A stretch of 34,392 bases of DNA from CAYWGR01 sp964458015 (GCA_964458015.1 CAYWGR010000039.1:1-34392), one strand, 5' to 3'. Positions 25,612 to 34,392 are shown, counted from the stretch's first letter. Numbers and translations: made by a program. The notes: generated by a model not told the origin, from the sequence alone.

Positions 25612-26253
25612 TTGAGTCGTTACCAACAACCATCACACAACCTGATTAGATGCGGATGGCAAAGCGGTCCGAGGTCGCGGGCGGCTTCTCTGCTCTTGCG
25701 CTGTCTGTTGTTGATGATCTTGACAGTGGCGCCGGCATGTGGTTTGCAGCGTTTACAGGCGCAGTATGATGAGGGCAGCGACATCAGCCGAGAATATGCC
25801 ATAAAAGCGGCATATCTCTATCAGTTTGGCCGGTATGTTGAATGGCCCGCCCAAGCCTTTGCCAATGAACGTGCTCCGCTGGTGATCGGAGTATTGGGGG
25901 CAGATCCGTTTGGCAATCTTTTAGAGGAAATATCTCGCACGAAACGGATCGAGAACAGACCGATAGTCATCCGCCGTTTCGCAACGGCGGCAGAATACTC
26001 CTACTCCCATATATTGTTCGTGCCCGCCTCGGTGGATCAAGGACAAAAGACGCGAATTCTTCAAAAACTGCAAGGTACCCCGACCTTGCTCGTGGGCGAG
26101 GAACCTGGTTTCGCCGAACGCGGCGGCACAATCAATTTCTTCCAAGAGGAGAACAAAATACGCTTTGAGATCAATACGGATGTCGCCCGGCAAGATCAGC
26201 TTAAAATTAGCTCCAAGTTGCTCAGTTTGGCGAAAATTGTAAGTCGGAATTGA
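25612..26253 (+). CDS. YfiR-family (DUF4154) periplasmic protein, copy 1
   Basis: From the TTG at 25612 the protein has 213 residues. It has a long signal peptide (LLLRCLLLMILTV core, cleavage near LQA|Q). The mature part follows the YfiR family from end to end: EYAIKAAYLYQFGRYVEWP, VIGVLGADPFGNLLEEI, HILFVPAS, TPTLLVGEEPGFAERGGTIN, NKIRFEINTDVAR and ISSKLLSLAKIV. In Pseudomonas, YfiR is a periplasmic repressor that binds the CHASE8 sensor of YfiN. The TTG start is supported because copy 2 has a TTG at the same place, with the same 80-nt gap and the same 213-residue length. A frame opening at 25273 overlaps the receptor gene and is not believed. A likely partner is the CHASE8 kinase encoded downstream. 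Confidence 0.88.
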   Translation: MSRYQQPSHNLIRCGWQSGPRSRAASLLLRCLLLMILTVAPACGLQRLQAQYDEGSDISREYAIKAAYLYQFGRYVEWPAQAFANERAPLVIGVLGADPFGNLLEEISRTKRIENRPIVIRRFATAAEYSYSHILFVPASVDQGQKTRILQKLQGTPTLLVGEEPGFAERGGTINFFQEENKIRFEINTDVARQDQLKISSKLLSLAKIVSRN

Positions 26254-26259
26254 GACACG

Positions 26260-26325
26260 ATGCTAATTTTAAAAACCTGTCGAGCTATGCAAAGCGGAAT
26301 CTGTCGGTGCTTTTAGCGGTACCGA
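26260..26325 (+). pseudogene. Remnant of the CHASE8 histidine kinase 5' end
   Basis: The sequence after yfiR copy 1 aligns base by base with the start of the intact kinase gene (29157-29225). ATG CTAATTTTAAAAACCTG (26260-26279) matches ATG CATATTTTCAAAAATCTG with one base lost, which shifts the frame. After the shift, the peptide FKNLSSYAKRNLSVLLAV matches kinase FKNLSINTKLNLSVLLAV. Similarity fades near 26325 and the leader of receptor copy 2 begins. It is the scar of a tandem duplication. It has no function of its own that I can see, except as leader sequence. Confidence 0.85.
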
Positions 26326-26369
26326 TAGTGTGTGGTGCGTATCAAACTATTTGCAAGGGGGGGTCACTC

Positions 26370-28430
26370 ATGACTGGAGTGCCCAATAGACTGTCGATAC
26401 AGGTGAACGTCATCGCTTTGCTGGTCGTGCTGTTGATCTTACCTGTATCGGTCGCGGCACAAAGTGAGTCGTCTGTCGCGGCAGAGCAACCGACGGCCGA
26501 TATGAAAGCAGGCAACGGCGGCAAACCGGCCAACGACATTCTTGGCCTTGATATCGAGCAGCTTGCCAAGACCCCCGTCGTCGTCCCCTCGATGGACATT
26601 CCAGTTACAACAGTAAGCAAGCAAGAGAGCACGGTTGGACATTCCGCCGCCGCCGTTTTTGTTATCACATCAGAAATGATTCGCCGCAGCGGCGCCACCT
26701 GTATCCCCGAAGCATTACGGATGGCTCCGGGATTGGATGTGGCCCAGATCAACTCCAACACATGGGCAATCTCTTGTCGCGGCTTCAACTCGGCATATAG
26801 CAATAAGCTGTTGGTGCTGATCGACGGCCGGTCGGTATACAACCCGGATTTCGCCGGTGTCTATTGGGATATGCAAGACATGTTAATGGAGGACATCGAG
26901 CGGATCGAAGTGGTGCGAGGTCCGGGCGGAACGTTGTGGGGCGCCAATGCCGTCAACGGCGTCATTAACGTCATCACCAAAAAGGCCAAGGACACCCAGG
27001 GATCCTACGTTTCAGTCGGCGGTGGCACCTATGAGAAGTCGTTCGAGAGTTTCCGCTATGGCGGCCAAATCGGCGATGACCTCCAATACCGGGTCTTCGG
27101 GAAATACTTTGATCGCGACAGCGGTTACGATCCAACCGGTCAGGTTGACGATTCCTGGCGGCAAGGTCACTTCGGCTTCCGCGCCGACTGGAATTTGGAC
27201 CGCGACAAAGCGAATACCGTAACGATCCAAGGAGACCACTACGTAGGTACCACGAATAACAGCCTCATCCCGTTGGCCTTTGCCTTGCCCGAGCGTCAGA
27301 CCGGCGAAAACCTTCTGGCACGGTGGCGACACATCTACGATGAGGATTCCGATTGGACGCTGCAAACGTACTATGACAACTTCATGCGCAACGACGCTTT
27401 GCAGACGGAACAAGTGCGGACTTTCGACGTTGACTTCCAATACCGATTCCCACTGGGCGATCGACACAAGATCACCTGCGGCGCTGGTTTTCGCAATGTG
27501 GAGGGCTACTACGCCGGCGGTGACACCCTTACAGTGTGGTATCCCCCTACGCCTTATCTCACAACCAATTACACCAGTCAATTCGTCCAAGATGAAATCG
27601 CCCTCGTCGAAGACGAGCTCACCTTAACGCTCGGCTCAAAGCTGGAACAGAATCCATACACCGGCCTGGAATACCAGCCCAATATTCGGCTGTTGCGAAC
27701 TTTCGACCGCCGGCATTCCGCCTGGGGCGCGGTTTCTCGCGCCATCCGGTCGCCGACGCGCTACCAGGAGCAAGTCGTTCTGACGCTTCCGCCGGCGTTT
27801 CCAGGAGTTTACCCACGCGTTTTCGGAAATAGTAATGCACAGTCCGAAGCCGTAATAGCCTACGAGCTAGGATACCGGGAGCAGATGACGGACCGGTTCT
27901 CCTGGGACATCGCCACATTCTACAACGTTTACGACAACCTGATGTGCGCAGTTTTGCAACAGCCGGTGGAACCAACGATTATTCCCATGACCCTGACCAA
28001 CGGGCCTGGCGGCGAGACCTACGGTGTTGAATTGACCGGCAACTACTCGGTGTCGGATCGCTGGCGATTATATGGACAATACACCATGTTCCAAATGCAT
28101 TTGCATCCCACCGCAGAACAACTGGTCGAGGCGGGTAACGACCCGTGCCACCAGGTCTATTTTCGTTCAGCCTGGGACCTGCGAGACGATTTGGAATTCG
28201 ACTTGATGGCCCGTTATATCGACAGTCTTCCCACGCTCGAAGTCCCCAGTTACATCACCATGGATCTGCGACTTGCATGGCGCGCGCGAAAGAATCTGGA
28301 GGTGGCGCTAGTCGGGCAAAACCTGCTGCAAGACCACCACTGGGAGTTCTCCGGCAACTCGATGGCGTCCCCCGTCTACGCAACACAGGTGTCTCGCGGC
28401 GTCTACGGAACATTGACTTGGCGGCGATAA
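26370..28430 (+). CDS. TonB-dependent outer-membrane receptor, copy 2
   Basis: From the ATG at 26370 the protein has 686 residues. AAGGGGGGG lies 6-7 nt upstream and the N-terminus (MTGVPNRLSI) matches copy 1 (MIRVPNWLPL). A frame opening at 26250 would translate the kinase remnant and is rejected. The signal peptide ends near VAAQ. The linker DILGLDIEQLAKTPVVVPSM is identical to copy 1, and the plug (about 80-198) has LLVLIDGRSVYNPDFAGVYW and IERIEVVRGPGGTLWGANAV. The barrel keeps the plan of copy 1 but differs most at stretches likely to be extracellular loops, for example around the segment after SRAIRSPTRYQEQ. This fits ligand divergence. The C-terminus is again YGTLTWRR. Confidence 0.93.
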   Translation: MTGVPNRLSIQVNVIALLVVLLILPVSVAAQSESSVAAEQPTADMKAGNGGKPANDILGLDIEQLAKTPVVVPSMDIPVTTVSKQESTVGHSAAAVFVITSEMIRRSGATCIPEALRMAPGLDVAQINSNTWAISCRGFNSAYSNKLLVLIDGRSVYNPDFAGVYWDMQDMLMEDIERIEVVRGPGGTLWGANAVNGVINVITKKAKDTQGSYVSVGGGTYEKSFESFRYGGQIGDDLQYRVFGKYFDRDSGYDPTGQVDDSWRQGHFGFRADWNLDRDKANTVTIQGDHYVGTTNNSLIPLAFALPERQTGENLLARWRHIYDEDSDWTLQTYYDNFMRNDALQTEQVRTFDVDFQYRFPLGDRHKITCGAGFRNVEGYYAGGDTLTVWYPPTPYLTTNYTSQFVQDEIALVEDELTLTLGSKLEQNPYTGLEYQPNIRLLRTFDRRHSAWGAVSRAIRSPTRYQEQVVLTLPPAFPGVYPRVFGNSNAQSEAVIAYELGYREQMTDRFSWDIATFYNVYDNLMCAVLQQPVEPTIIPMTLTNGPGGETYGVELTGNYSVSDRWRLYGQYTMFQMHLHPTAEQLVEAGNDPCHQVYFRSAWDLRDDLEFDLMARYIDSLPTLEVPSYITMDLRLAWRARKNLEVALVGQNLLQDHHWEFSGNSMASPVYATQVSRGVYGTLTWRR

Positions 28431-28433
28431 GTT

Positions 28434-28451
28434 GGGCAAGCATTCTTGCCC
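28434..28451 (+). terminator. Perfect hairpin between receptor 2 and yfiR 2
   Basis: GGGCAAG-CATT-CTTGCCC is a perfect 7-bp stem with a 4-nt loop, starting 3 nt after the receptor stop. There is no T-tract, so it is more likely an mRNA-processing or attenuating hairpin that lowers yfiR expression relative to the receptor than a full terminator. The matching gap in copy 1 has only a weaker imperfect stem (25532-25564). Confidence 0.45.
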
Positions 28452-28510
28452 CGCCGCTCAGTCGGCGTCGGAATTTTGGAAATACCGTTGAGAATGATAG
28501 GCGCAATGTT

Positions 28511-29152
28511 TTGAGCCGTTACAACGAGCAACCGCACAACTCGATTGTACGCGGAGAGCGAGGCGTCCGCCAGCCGTGGGCGTCTTCACGCCTCTCACGC
28601 TGTCTCTTATTGCTAATAGCGACGGTCGTGCTGGCGTACGGCGTACATCCTCTGCCGGCGCAATCCTACGAGAGTGCCGACATTAACCGCGAATATGCCA
28701 TCAAAGCAGCCTATCTCTACCAGTTCGGTCGCTATGTCCAATGGCCGGCAAATTCGTTCGTCGGCGACAGCGGGCCGCTAATAATCGGAGTTCTAGGAGA
28801 GGACCCATTCGGTAACCTGCTAGAGGAAATCGCCCGCACGAAGCGCGTTGAAGGCCATCCCATTGTTGTACGCCGATTTGCGTCCGCTTCGGAATACACA
28901 TTTTGTCACATTTTGTTCGTCTGCGCGTCTACAGACCCTGAGCAGAAGACCATGATACTAAAGAAGCTGCAAAAAACTCCCACCTTGCTCGTGGGCGAGG
29001 AGCCCGGCTTCGTCGACCGCGGGGGCACGATCAACTTCTTCTTGGACGAGAATAAAATTCGCTTCGAGATTAATACGGAAGTTGCCGGACAGGATCATCT
29101 AAAAATTAGTTCCAAGTTACTCAGTTTGGCCAAAATCGTAAGCCGGAACTGA
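28511..29152 (+). CDS. YfiR-family (DUF4154) periplasmic protein, copy 2
   Basis: From the TTG at 28511 the protein has 213 residues, the same as copy 1. The signal peptide has a LLLLIATVVLAYGV core with cleavage near LPA|Q. The mature part shares EYAIKAAYLYQFGRYVQWP, VLGEDPFGNLLEEIARTKR, HILFVCAS, TPTLLVGEEPGFVDRGGTIN, NKIRFEINTEVAG and KISSKLLSLAKIV. It differs from copy 1 mainly in the middle region (SFVGDSGPLII, ASEYTFCHILFVC). It is probably a periplasmic regulator of the adjacent CHASE8 kinase, whose start codon is 4 nt past its stop, so the two are translationally coupled. The frame opening at 28145 overlaps the receptor gene and is not believed. Confidence 0.9.
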   Translation: MSRYNEQPHNSIVRGERGVRQPWASSRLSRCLLLLIATVVLAYGVHPLPAQSYESADINREYAIKAAYLYQFGRYVQWPANSFVGDSGPLIIGVLGEDPFGNLLEEIARTKRVEGHPIVVRRFASASEYTFCHILFVCASTDPEQKTMILKKLQKTPTLLVGEEPGFVDRGGTINFFLDENKIRFEINTEVAGQDHLKISSKLLSLAKIVSRN

Positions 29153-29156
29153 CACA

Positions 29157-30851
29157 ATGCATATTTTCAAAAATCTGTCGATCAATACAAAGCTGAACCT
29201 CTCGGTTCTCTTGGCCGTAGGACCGGCAGTTTTGTTTATCATGGCGGCACTCAGCTACAACGACATCAACTTGATACGCTCTTCCAAGGTCCAGCAGCTT
29301 TCGGCATTGGCCAACGTCCTGGGGGCCAATAGCACGGCTGCTCTCACATTTGACGATCCAACTGCGGCCAAGGAGTTGCTCTCGTGCTTGAGCCGGCAGC
29401 CGACGATCCGGCTTGCGTGCATTTACACGGGCAAGGGGCACGTGTTCGCCACATACCAGAGCGATAAAGGTAGCGATTTGTCGCCCCCATCCACTCCGCC
29501 GACGGATCCGGTTCTTATTGATCGTGACTTCCTCGACATTACTCAAGAGATTGTCCGCGACGGGGAACAACTCGGATCGGTCTATTTCCACGCATCAACG
29601 TCCGATGTTAACGAACAGCTCATCCACAACGTCGCGATCATTGCGATCGTTGGGATTATCGCCATGGTCGCGGCGTTCGTTCTCTTGTCCCGTCTTCAAA
29701 GGACAGTCTCCCAGCCGATCCTTGAATTGGCTCGCAGCGCGGAAGAGATCTCTCAAACCCGCAACTATTCTACCCGAGTAGAAAAATTCGCCAATGACGA
29801 GTTAGGTACGCTTTATGATGAATTTAACGCTATGTTGGACCAAATTCAGCATAGCGAAAGGGAGTTGCAACAGGCCCACGATGAGCTCGAAATACGCGTC
29901 CATGAGCGTACCCGTGAATTGTCCCATGCTAACCTACAATTGAGTAACGAAATCAATGAGCGTAAACGGGCCGAGACCGAACTGGACGCGGCCCACCAGC
30001 AACTCCTCGAGGTCGCACGAAAGACCGGCATGGCCGAGGTGGCTACGGGAGTGTTGCACAATATTGGCAACGTACTCAATAGCGTAAATGTATCCGCCAC
30101 CTTGGTCGCCGACCGAGTGCGAAACTCTAGATTGCATGACTTTACACGAACTTTGGACCTTATCAACCAACACAGTGCGGATTTGGGTGATTTCCTGTCG
30201 CGGGATGAAAAAGGGCAACGCGTGCCGGGCTTCCTGCAGTTAGTGGCTGCGCAAATGAGTCGCGATCAGACCGTGATTTTCAACGAAATGAACTCGCTGA
30301 CCAAAAACATCGATCATATCAAGAGCATCATTGCTATGCAACAATCCTATGCGGGCGTATCCGGCTTAGTCGAGACCGTCTCTTTGGCCGAGGTACTCGA
30401 TGATGCTCTGAAGCTGAATATCTCGTCGCTCAACAGGTGTCACATCGAAGTAATTCGCGATTACGCCGATATTGCAAACGTAAGGATTGAAAAACAAAAA
30501 TTACTGCAAATCCTTCTGAATCTCGTGGCCAATGCTAAAGACGCACTGATGGAAATCGACTCCGAAGACCGCCGCCTCATCGTGCACATTCGAGTCGATG
30601 CTACATTGGATGCCCCTAAGGTTTTTATCGAGGTCGAAGATACGGGCATTGGAATTGCCAAAGAGAATTTGACGCGTGTTTTTTCGCATGGATTCACGAC
30701 CAAGCGGCATGGCCATGGATTCGGCCTTCATAGTTCCGCAAATGCCGCCAAGGAATTGGGGGGAACACTCACGGCGCAAAGTGATGGGCCTGGACTAGGC
30801 TCGCGGTTCACCCTGCAATTGCCGTTCATGCCTGTTGAGGTGCTCACATGA
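29157..30851 (+). CDS. CHASE8-HAMP sensor histidine kinase
   Basis: The 564-residue inner-membrane protein has TM1 at about 16-34 and TM2 at about 157-178. The periplasmic part between them (IRSSKVQQLSALANVLGANS, then TAALTFDDPTAAKELLSCL and RLACIYTGKGHVFATY) matches the CHASE8 domain of YfiN/TpbB cyclases. HAMP follows (180-235), then a coiled coil (236-290). The phosphoacceptor is probably H301 in VATGVLHNIGNVLNSV. The ATPase has the N box NLVANAKDAL (455-464), DTGIGI (495-500) and HGHGFGLH (518-525). It is probably controlled by the YfiR proteins in the periplasm. The ATGA overlap with the next gene shows translational coupling to the hybrid kinase. Confidence 0.92.
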   Translation: MHIFKNLSINTKLNLSVLLAVGPAVLFIMAALSYNDINLIRSSKVQQLSALANVLGANSTAALTFDDPTAAKELLSCLSRQPTIRLACIYTGKGHVFATYQSDKGSDLSPPSTPPTDPVLIDRDFLDITQEIVRDGEQLGSVYFHASTSDVNEQLIHNVAIIAIVGIIAMVAAFVLLSRLQRTVSQPILELARSAEEISQTRNYSTRVEKFANDELGTLYDEFNAMLDQIQHSERELQQAHDELEIRVHERTRELSHANLQLSNEINERKRAETELDAAHQQLLEVARKTGMAEVATGVLHNIGNVLNSVNVSATLVADRVRNSRLHDFTRTLDLINQHSADLGDFLSRDEKGQRVPGFLQLVAAQMSRDQTVIFNEMNSLTKNIDHIKSIIAMQQSYAGVSGLVETVSLAEVLDDALKLNISSLNRCHIEVIRDYADIANVRIEKQKLLQILLNLVANAKDALMEIDSEDRRLIVHIRVDATLDAPKVFIEVEDTGIGIAKENLTRVFSHGFTTKRHGHGFGLHSSANAAKELGGTLTAQSDGPGLGSRFTLQLPFMPVEVLT

Positions 30852-32695
30852 GTAATGCAAAACCCATCCGCGTCTTGGTGATCGACGATCAAGAATCGAT
30901 CCACGAGGATTTTCGCAAAATCGTATGCTCGGAGGATCACGATGACGCGGCGATCAACAGGGAAGCGGCAGTGCTGTTCGGCGATACGGCCGTTGAGAAT
31001 GAGTCGGCCGACAAGTTCGAGATCGATTCAGCACACCAGGGCGAAGAAGGACTCGCGATGGTGCAACAGGCGCTGCATAATTGCCGCCCTTACCCTCTCG
31101 CGTTCGTCGACGTTCGTATGCCGCCGGGTTGGGATGGCGTGGAAACCATCCAACGCATCTGGAAAATTGACCCGGAAATCCTGATTGTCCTCTGTACGGC
31201 ATACTCCGACCATACCTGGGAGGACATCGTAGCCCGGCTCGGGCGGACCGACCATCTCCTCATTTTGAAGAAACCGTTCGACAACATCGAAGTGCGTCAA
31301 CTTATCCTTGCGCTTACGAAACGCTGGTATCTGGCTCGCCAGGCGGAAATGACGCTTAATTCTCTGGAACAGATGGTGTCTCAACGCACCCAGGAAGTGG
31401 AGACTCGTAGCAAGGCCCTCGAAAAGGCCACGGAGGAGCTTCGGGCCACCAACGACCAGCTTGTCGCCGCGCGAACCGCCGCCGATGCCGCGAATCGAGC
31501 AAAGTCCGAATTTTTGGCCAACATGAGCCACGAAATTCGCACTCCCATGACCGCGATTGTCGGCTACGCCGAACTCTTGCGCGACGAGATCATCAAAGCG
31601 GAACTGCCAAACGCATCCGTGGAATATGTTGACGCTATCCTTCAGAACACCGGACACCTCTTGGGATTGCTCAACGACATTCTCGACATGACAAAGATCG
31701 AAAACGGCCAACTCGATGTCGAGCGGCTCAAATGCGACCCTTGGGAGATCGTCCACACCGTTGCCGCCATGATGCGGGCGACGGCCAAGACCAAAGGACT
31801 TGTAGTAAGCATCGAACACATCGGCCCCATTCCGGAAACCATCAATACCGATCCCCTCCGGCTTCGTCAGATTCTGGCCAATCTGATCGGAAACGCCGTG
31901 AAATTCACGTCCACCGGCGGCGTGCATATCGCCGTTCGACTGGTCGCGAAAAACGGCGAACATCCACAGCTTGCTTTTGAAGTGGCCGATACCGGCATTG
32001 GAATGTCGGACGAAACACAGAGAAAGATATTCGATCGCTTTATTCAAGCTGATAATTCAATGACGCGCCAATACGGCGGTTCGGGACTTGGCCTTGCCAT
32101 CTCGAAACGGTTGGCGGTCATGCTTGGCGGCGACATCACCGTACAGAGTACCTTCGGCATCGGCAGCAAATTCACGGCAACCGTACAAACAGGTTCATTA
32201 GAGAATGTTCGATTGGTCGAAAATCCGTGCGTTGCCGATAAAGCGATCAAGACGAAGGAACGTTTCATCAAAATTGCCACTGGCGAACGAATCCTGCTGG
32301 CCGAAGACTGCGTCGATAGTCAGCGCATCCTTGCGCTGATTCTTTCCAAAGCCGGTTTTAACGTGACCATTGCTGAAAACGGTCAAATCGCTTGCGATCT
32401 CGCAATAGCTGCCTTGGCGGAAGAGAATCCTTATCACTTAATCCTCATGGACATGCAGATGCCCACCATGGATGGATACGAGGCGACGCGCCGTCTGCGC
32501 GATGCCGGCATTACACGCCCCATCGTGGCTTTGACGGCCCATGCCACGGTTGAGGATCGTCAGAAGTGTTTGCAAGCGGGATGCAACTTCTACGTCACCA
32601 AACCGGTCAATCGTGCGGAACTTCTTACGATCACGGCAGACTGTGTCTGGGGACAGCAGAAAGCGGTGGAATTCTCGGGCATCGCCGCGGATTGA
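30848..32695 (+). CDS. Hybrid REC-HisKA-HATPase-REC protein
   Basis: The 615-residue cytoplasmic protein has no membrane segment. The first receiver (8-155) has phospho-acceptor D88 in FVDVRMPPGWDG and KKPFD. It carries an insertion of about 30 residues after the first helix, as in other receivers that start VIDDQESIHEDFRKI. A coiled coil follows (160-215), then HisKA with H228 in FLANMSHEIRTPM, and HATPase with N boxes near NLIGNAVKF, DTGIGM and GSGLGLAIS. The second receiver (480-600) has D535 in LILMDMQMPTMDG. The likely relay is CHASE8 kinase to REC1, then the internal kinase core and REC2. No output domain is present, so a histidine phosphotransfer protein or a response regulator elsewhere must complete the path. 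Confidence 0.93.
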   Translation: MSNAKPIRVLVIDDQESIHEDFRKIVCSEDHDDAAINREAAVLFGDTAVENESADKFEIDSAHQGEEGLAMVQQALHNCRPYPLAFVDVRMPPGWDGVETIQRIWKIDPEILIVLCTAYSDHTWEDIVARLGRTDHLLILKKPFDNIEVRQLILALTKRWYLARQAEMTLNSLEQMVSQRTQEVETRSKALEKATEELRATNDQLVAARTAADAANRAKSEFLANMSHEIRTPMTAIVGYAELLRDEIIKAELPNASVEYVDAILQNTGHLLGLLNDILDMTKIENGQLDVERLKCDPWEIVHTVAAMMRATAKTKGLVVSIEHIGPIPETINTDPLRLRQILANLIGNAVKFTSTGGVHIAVRLVAKNGEHPQLAFEVADTGIGMSDETQRKIFDRFIQADNSMTRQYGGSGLGLAISKRLAVMLGGDITVQSTFGIGSKFTATVQTGSLENVRLVENPCVADKAIKTKERFIKIATGERILLAEDCVDSQRILALILSKAGFNVTIAENGQIACDLAIAALAEENPYHLILMDMQMPTMDGYEATRRLRDAGITRPIVALTAHATVEDRQKCLQAGCNFYVTKPVNRAELLTITADCVWGQQKAVEFSGIAAD

Positions 32696-32954
32696 ATTCT
32701 TCTCGGATGCGGGGCTGTGTTTCCCCCATAAACGCTTCTCTTATAGCGCGCCCCCCCGAAATGCGTCTTTTTTGGCGGAATCAGCCCATCTGTATGGGGG
32801 GGGCTTGAGTATTTTTGTAGCCGTGCTGTAAGGTTTTGTAAAATTCCGCCTACTTGTAGTAAGCCCAGATTCTTCTCAAGCAGCTTGCGATTGGAATTTG
32901 TCGGATCGTTCAAGCAGAATAAAGGGAACTTGCATTACTCCAGGGGGGCGCGGC
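32696..32954. other. Intergenic region with C7 and G8 tracts
   Basis: The 259-bp gap has a C7 run (32751-32757) and a G8 run (32796-32803), which could pair to end the upstream transcript. Downstream TTTTGTAAAATTCCGCC (about 32833-32849) is A/T-rich and could be part of the sigma gene promoter. No gene is supported. Homopolymer lengths may be inaccurate. Confidence 0.3.
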
Positions 32955-33499
32955 GTGATCCATTCCGACGACGCACAAAACGACCTAAGCAATCGTGAAT
33001 TCGTGCGATTGTTGGCCCTGCACGAGCGGCAGTTGTCGGGGTACGTCCACATTATGGTTCCCATGTGGCAGGATGCCGAGGATATCCTGCAAAACACGAA
33101 ACTTCGCTTGTGGGAACAGTTCGACTCATTCCGCCGCGACGCCGATTTCGGCGCCTGGGCAATCGCCATCGCCAACTGCATGATCCAAACGCATCGGACG
33201 AATTGTCGCCGCCAGCGCGTATGTTTTAACGACCAATTGCTCGAAAAAATATCGCAGTATATTCCCACGGCTTCCTCGGCACTTCAAGACGATCGCGCCA
33301 ACGCACTGGCTGACTGTGTAAAAACGCTTAACGAGGCCGGGCGGCGTTTGTTGCATCTGTTTTGCTCCGGGCAGCGAAAGATCAAGGATATCGCTCGCGA
33401 AATGGGGCAATCTCCCGCGGCCACTTATACGAGCTTATTCCGTATTCGGAAATCATTATTCGAGTGCGTTCAACGGCGATTGCAGGAAAAGGACGTCCG

Positions 33500-33503
<4 letters not shown>
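32955..33503 (+). CDS. ECF RNA polymerase sigma factor
   Basis: From the GTG at 32955 the protein has 182 residues. AGGGGGG stands 7 nt upstream, and MIHSDDAQNDLSNREFVRLL is a typical start. An upstream TTG at 32898 would add 19 unlikely residues. Region 2 reads FVRLLALHERQLSGYVHIMV, QDAEDILQNTKLRLWEQF and FGAWAIAIANCMIQTHR. Region 4 reads LNEAGRRLLHLFCSGQRKIK and IAREMGQSPAATYTSLFRIR, a helix-turn-helix. This fits the ECF group expanded in Rhodopirellula and relatives. The stop overlaps the following FecR-domain start (ATGA), so the pair is co-translated and the FecR-domain protein may be its anti-sigma factor. Confidence 0.93.

Positions 33504-34392
<889 letters not shown>

Noticed and set aside
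26250..26369. N-terminal extension of receptor copy 2
   Set aside because: Its residues match the kinase N-terminus, so it is translated remnant. The ATG at 26370 has a strong ribosome binding site and aligns with copy 1.

Overview
This window looks like a single contig from a member of the Planctomycetota, probably a Pirellulales-type organism from a metagenome or a draft genome. The evidence is gene content: a DUF1559 pseudopilin with the H-X9-DG motif, a small carboxypeptidase-regulatory-like lipoprotein, a MoxR/DUF58/VWA cluster with a giant Q-rich coiled-coil protein, an ECF sigma factor overlapping a FecR-domain gene, and palindromic repeats of a planctomycete style. Both ends are incomplete. 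The first gene is already open at the left edge. The right edge ends in 52 consecutive G, most likely a read artefact.

Layout. (1) 1-1455: 3' part of a DUF1559 pseudopilin and an overlapping lipoprotein gene. (2) 1634-10752: a carbohydrate locus. It holds a secreted GH95-like hydrolase (+), a sugar-porter MFS permease and an AraR-type GntR/LacI hybrid regulator (both -), then a divergent secreted LamG-GH32-like hydrolase and a sedoheptulokinase-like FGGY kinase (+). The divergent gap has a near-consensus sigma70 promoter for the regulator with two palindromes laid over it. (3) 11129-23182: MoxR ATPase, DUF58 protein, BatA-like VWA membrane protein, a 1321-residue DUF4175-like membrane/coiled-coil protein, a second VWA membrane protein and a secreted alpha/alpha-toroid repeat protein. 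Two unrelated palindromic repeat elements sit in the one large gap of this run (15404-15716). (4) 23462-32695: two TonB-dependent receptors, each followed by a YfiR-family periplasmic protein, then a CHASE8-HAMP histidine kinase and a REC-HisKA-HATPase-REC hybrid. (5) 32955-end: an ECF sigma factor and a FecR-domain protein interrupted by heptanucleotide tandem repeats.

The most interesting part is region 4. In Pseudomonas, YfiR controls the CHASE8-domain diguanylate cyclase YfiN. Here the same sensor parts are joined to a phosphorelay instead, with a TonB receptor where YfiB would be. The TonB-YfiR unit is an ancient, diverged tandem duplication. The scar is still visible: about 66 bp of frameshifted kinase 5' end lies between the first yfiR-like gene and the second receptor gene. 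This shows that the ancestral unit was receptor-YfiR-kinase, and that two receptors and two YfiR proteins now probably feed one kinase.

No tRNA, rRNA, CRISPR array, transposase or phage gene was recognised. All functions are inferred from reading motifs, without database searches.
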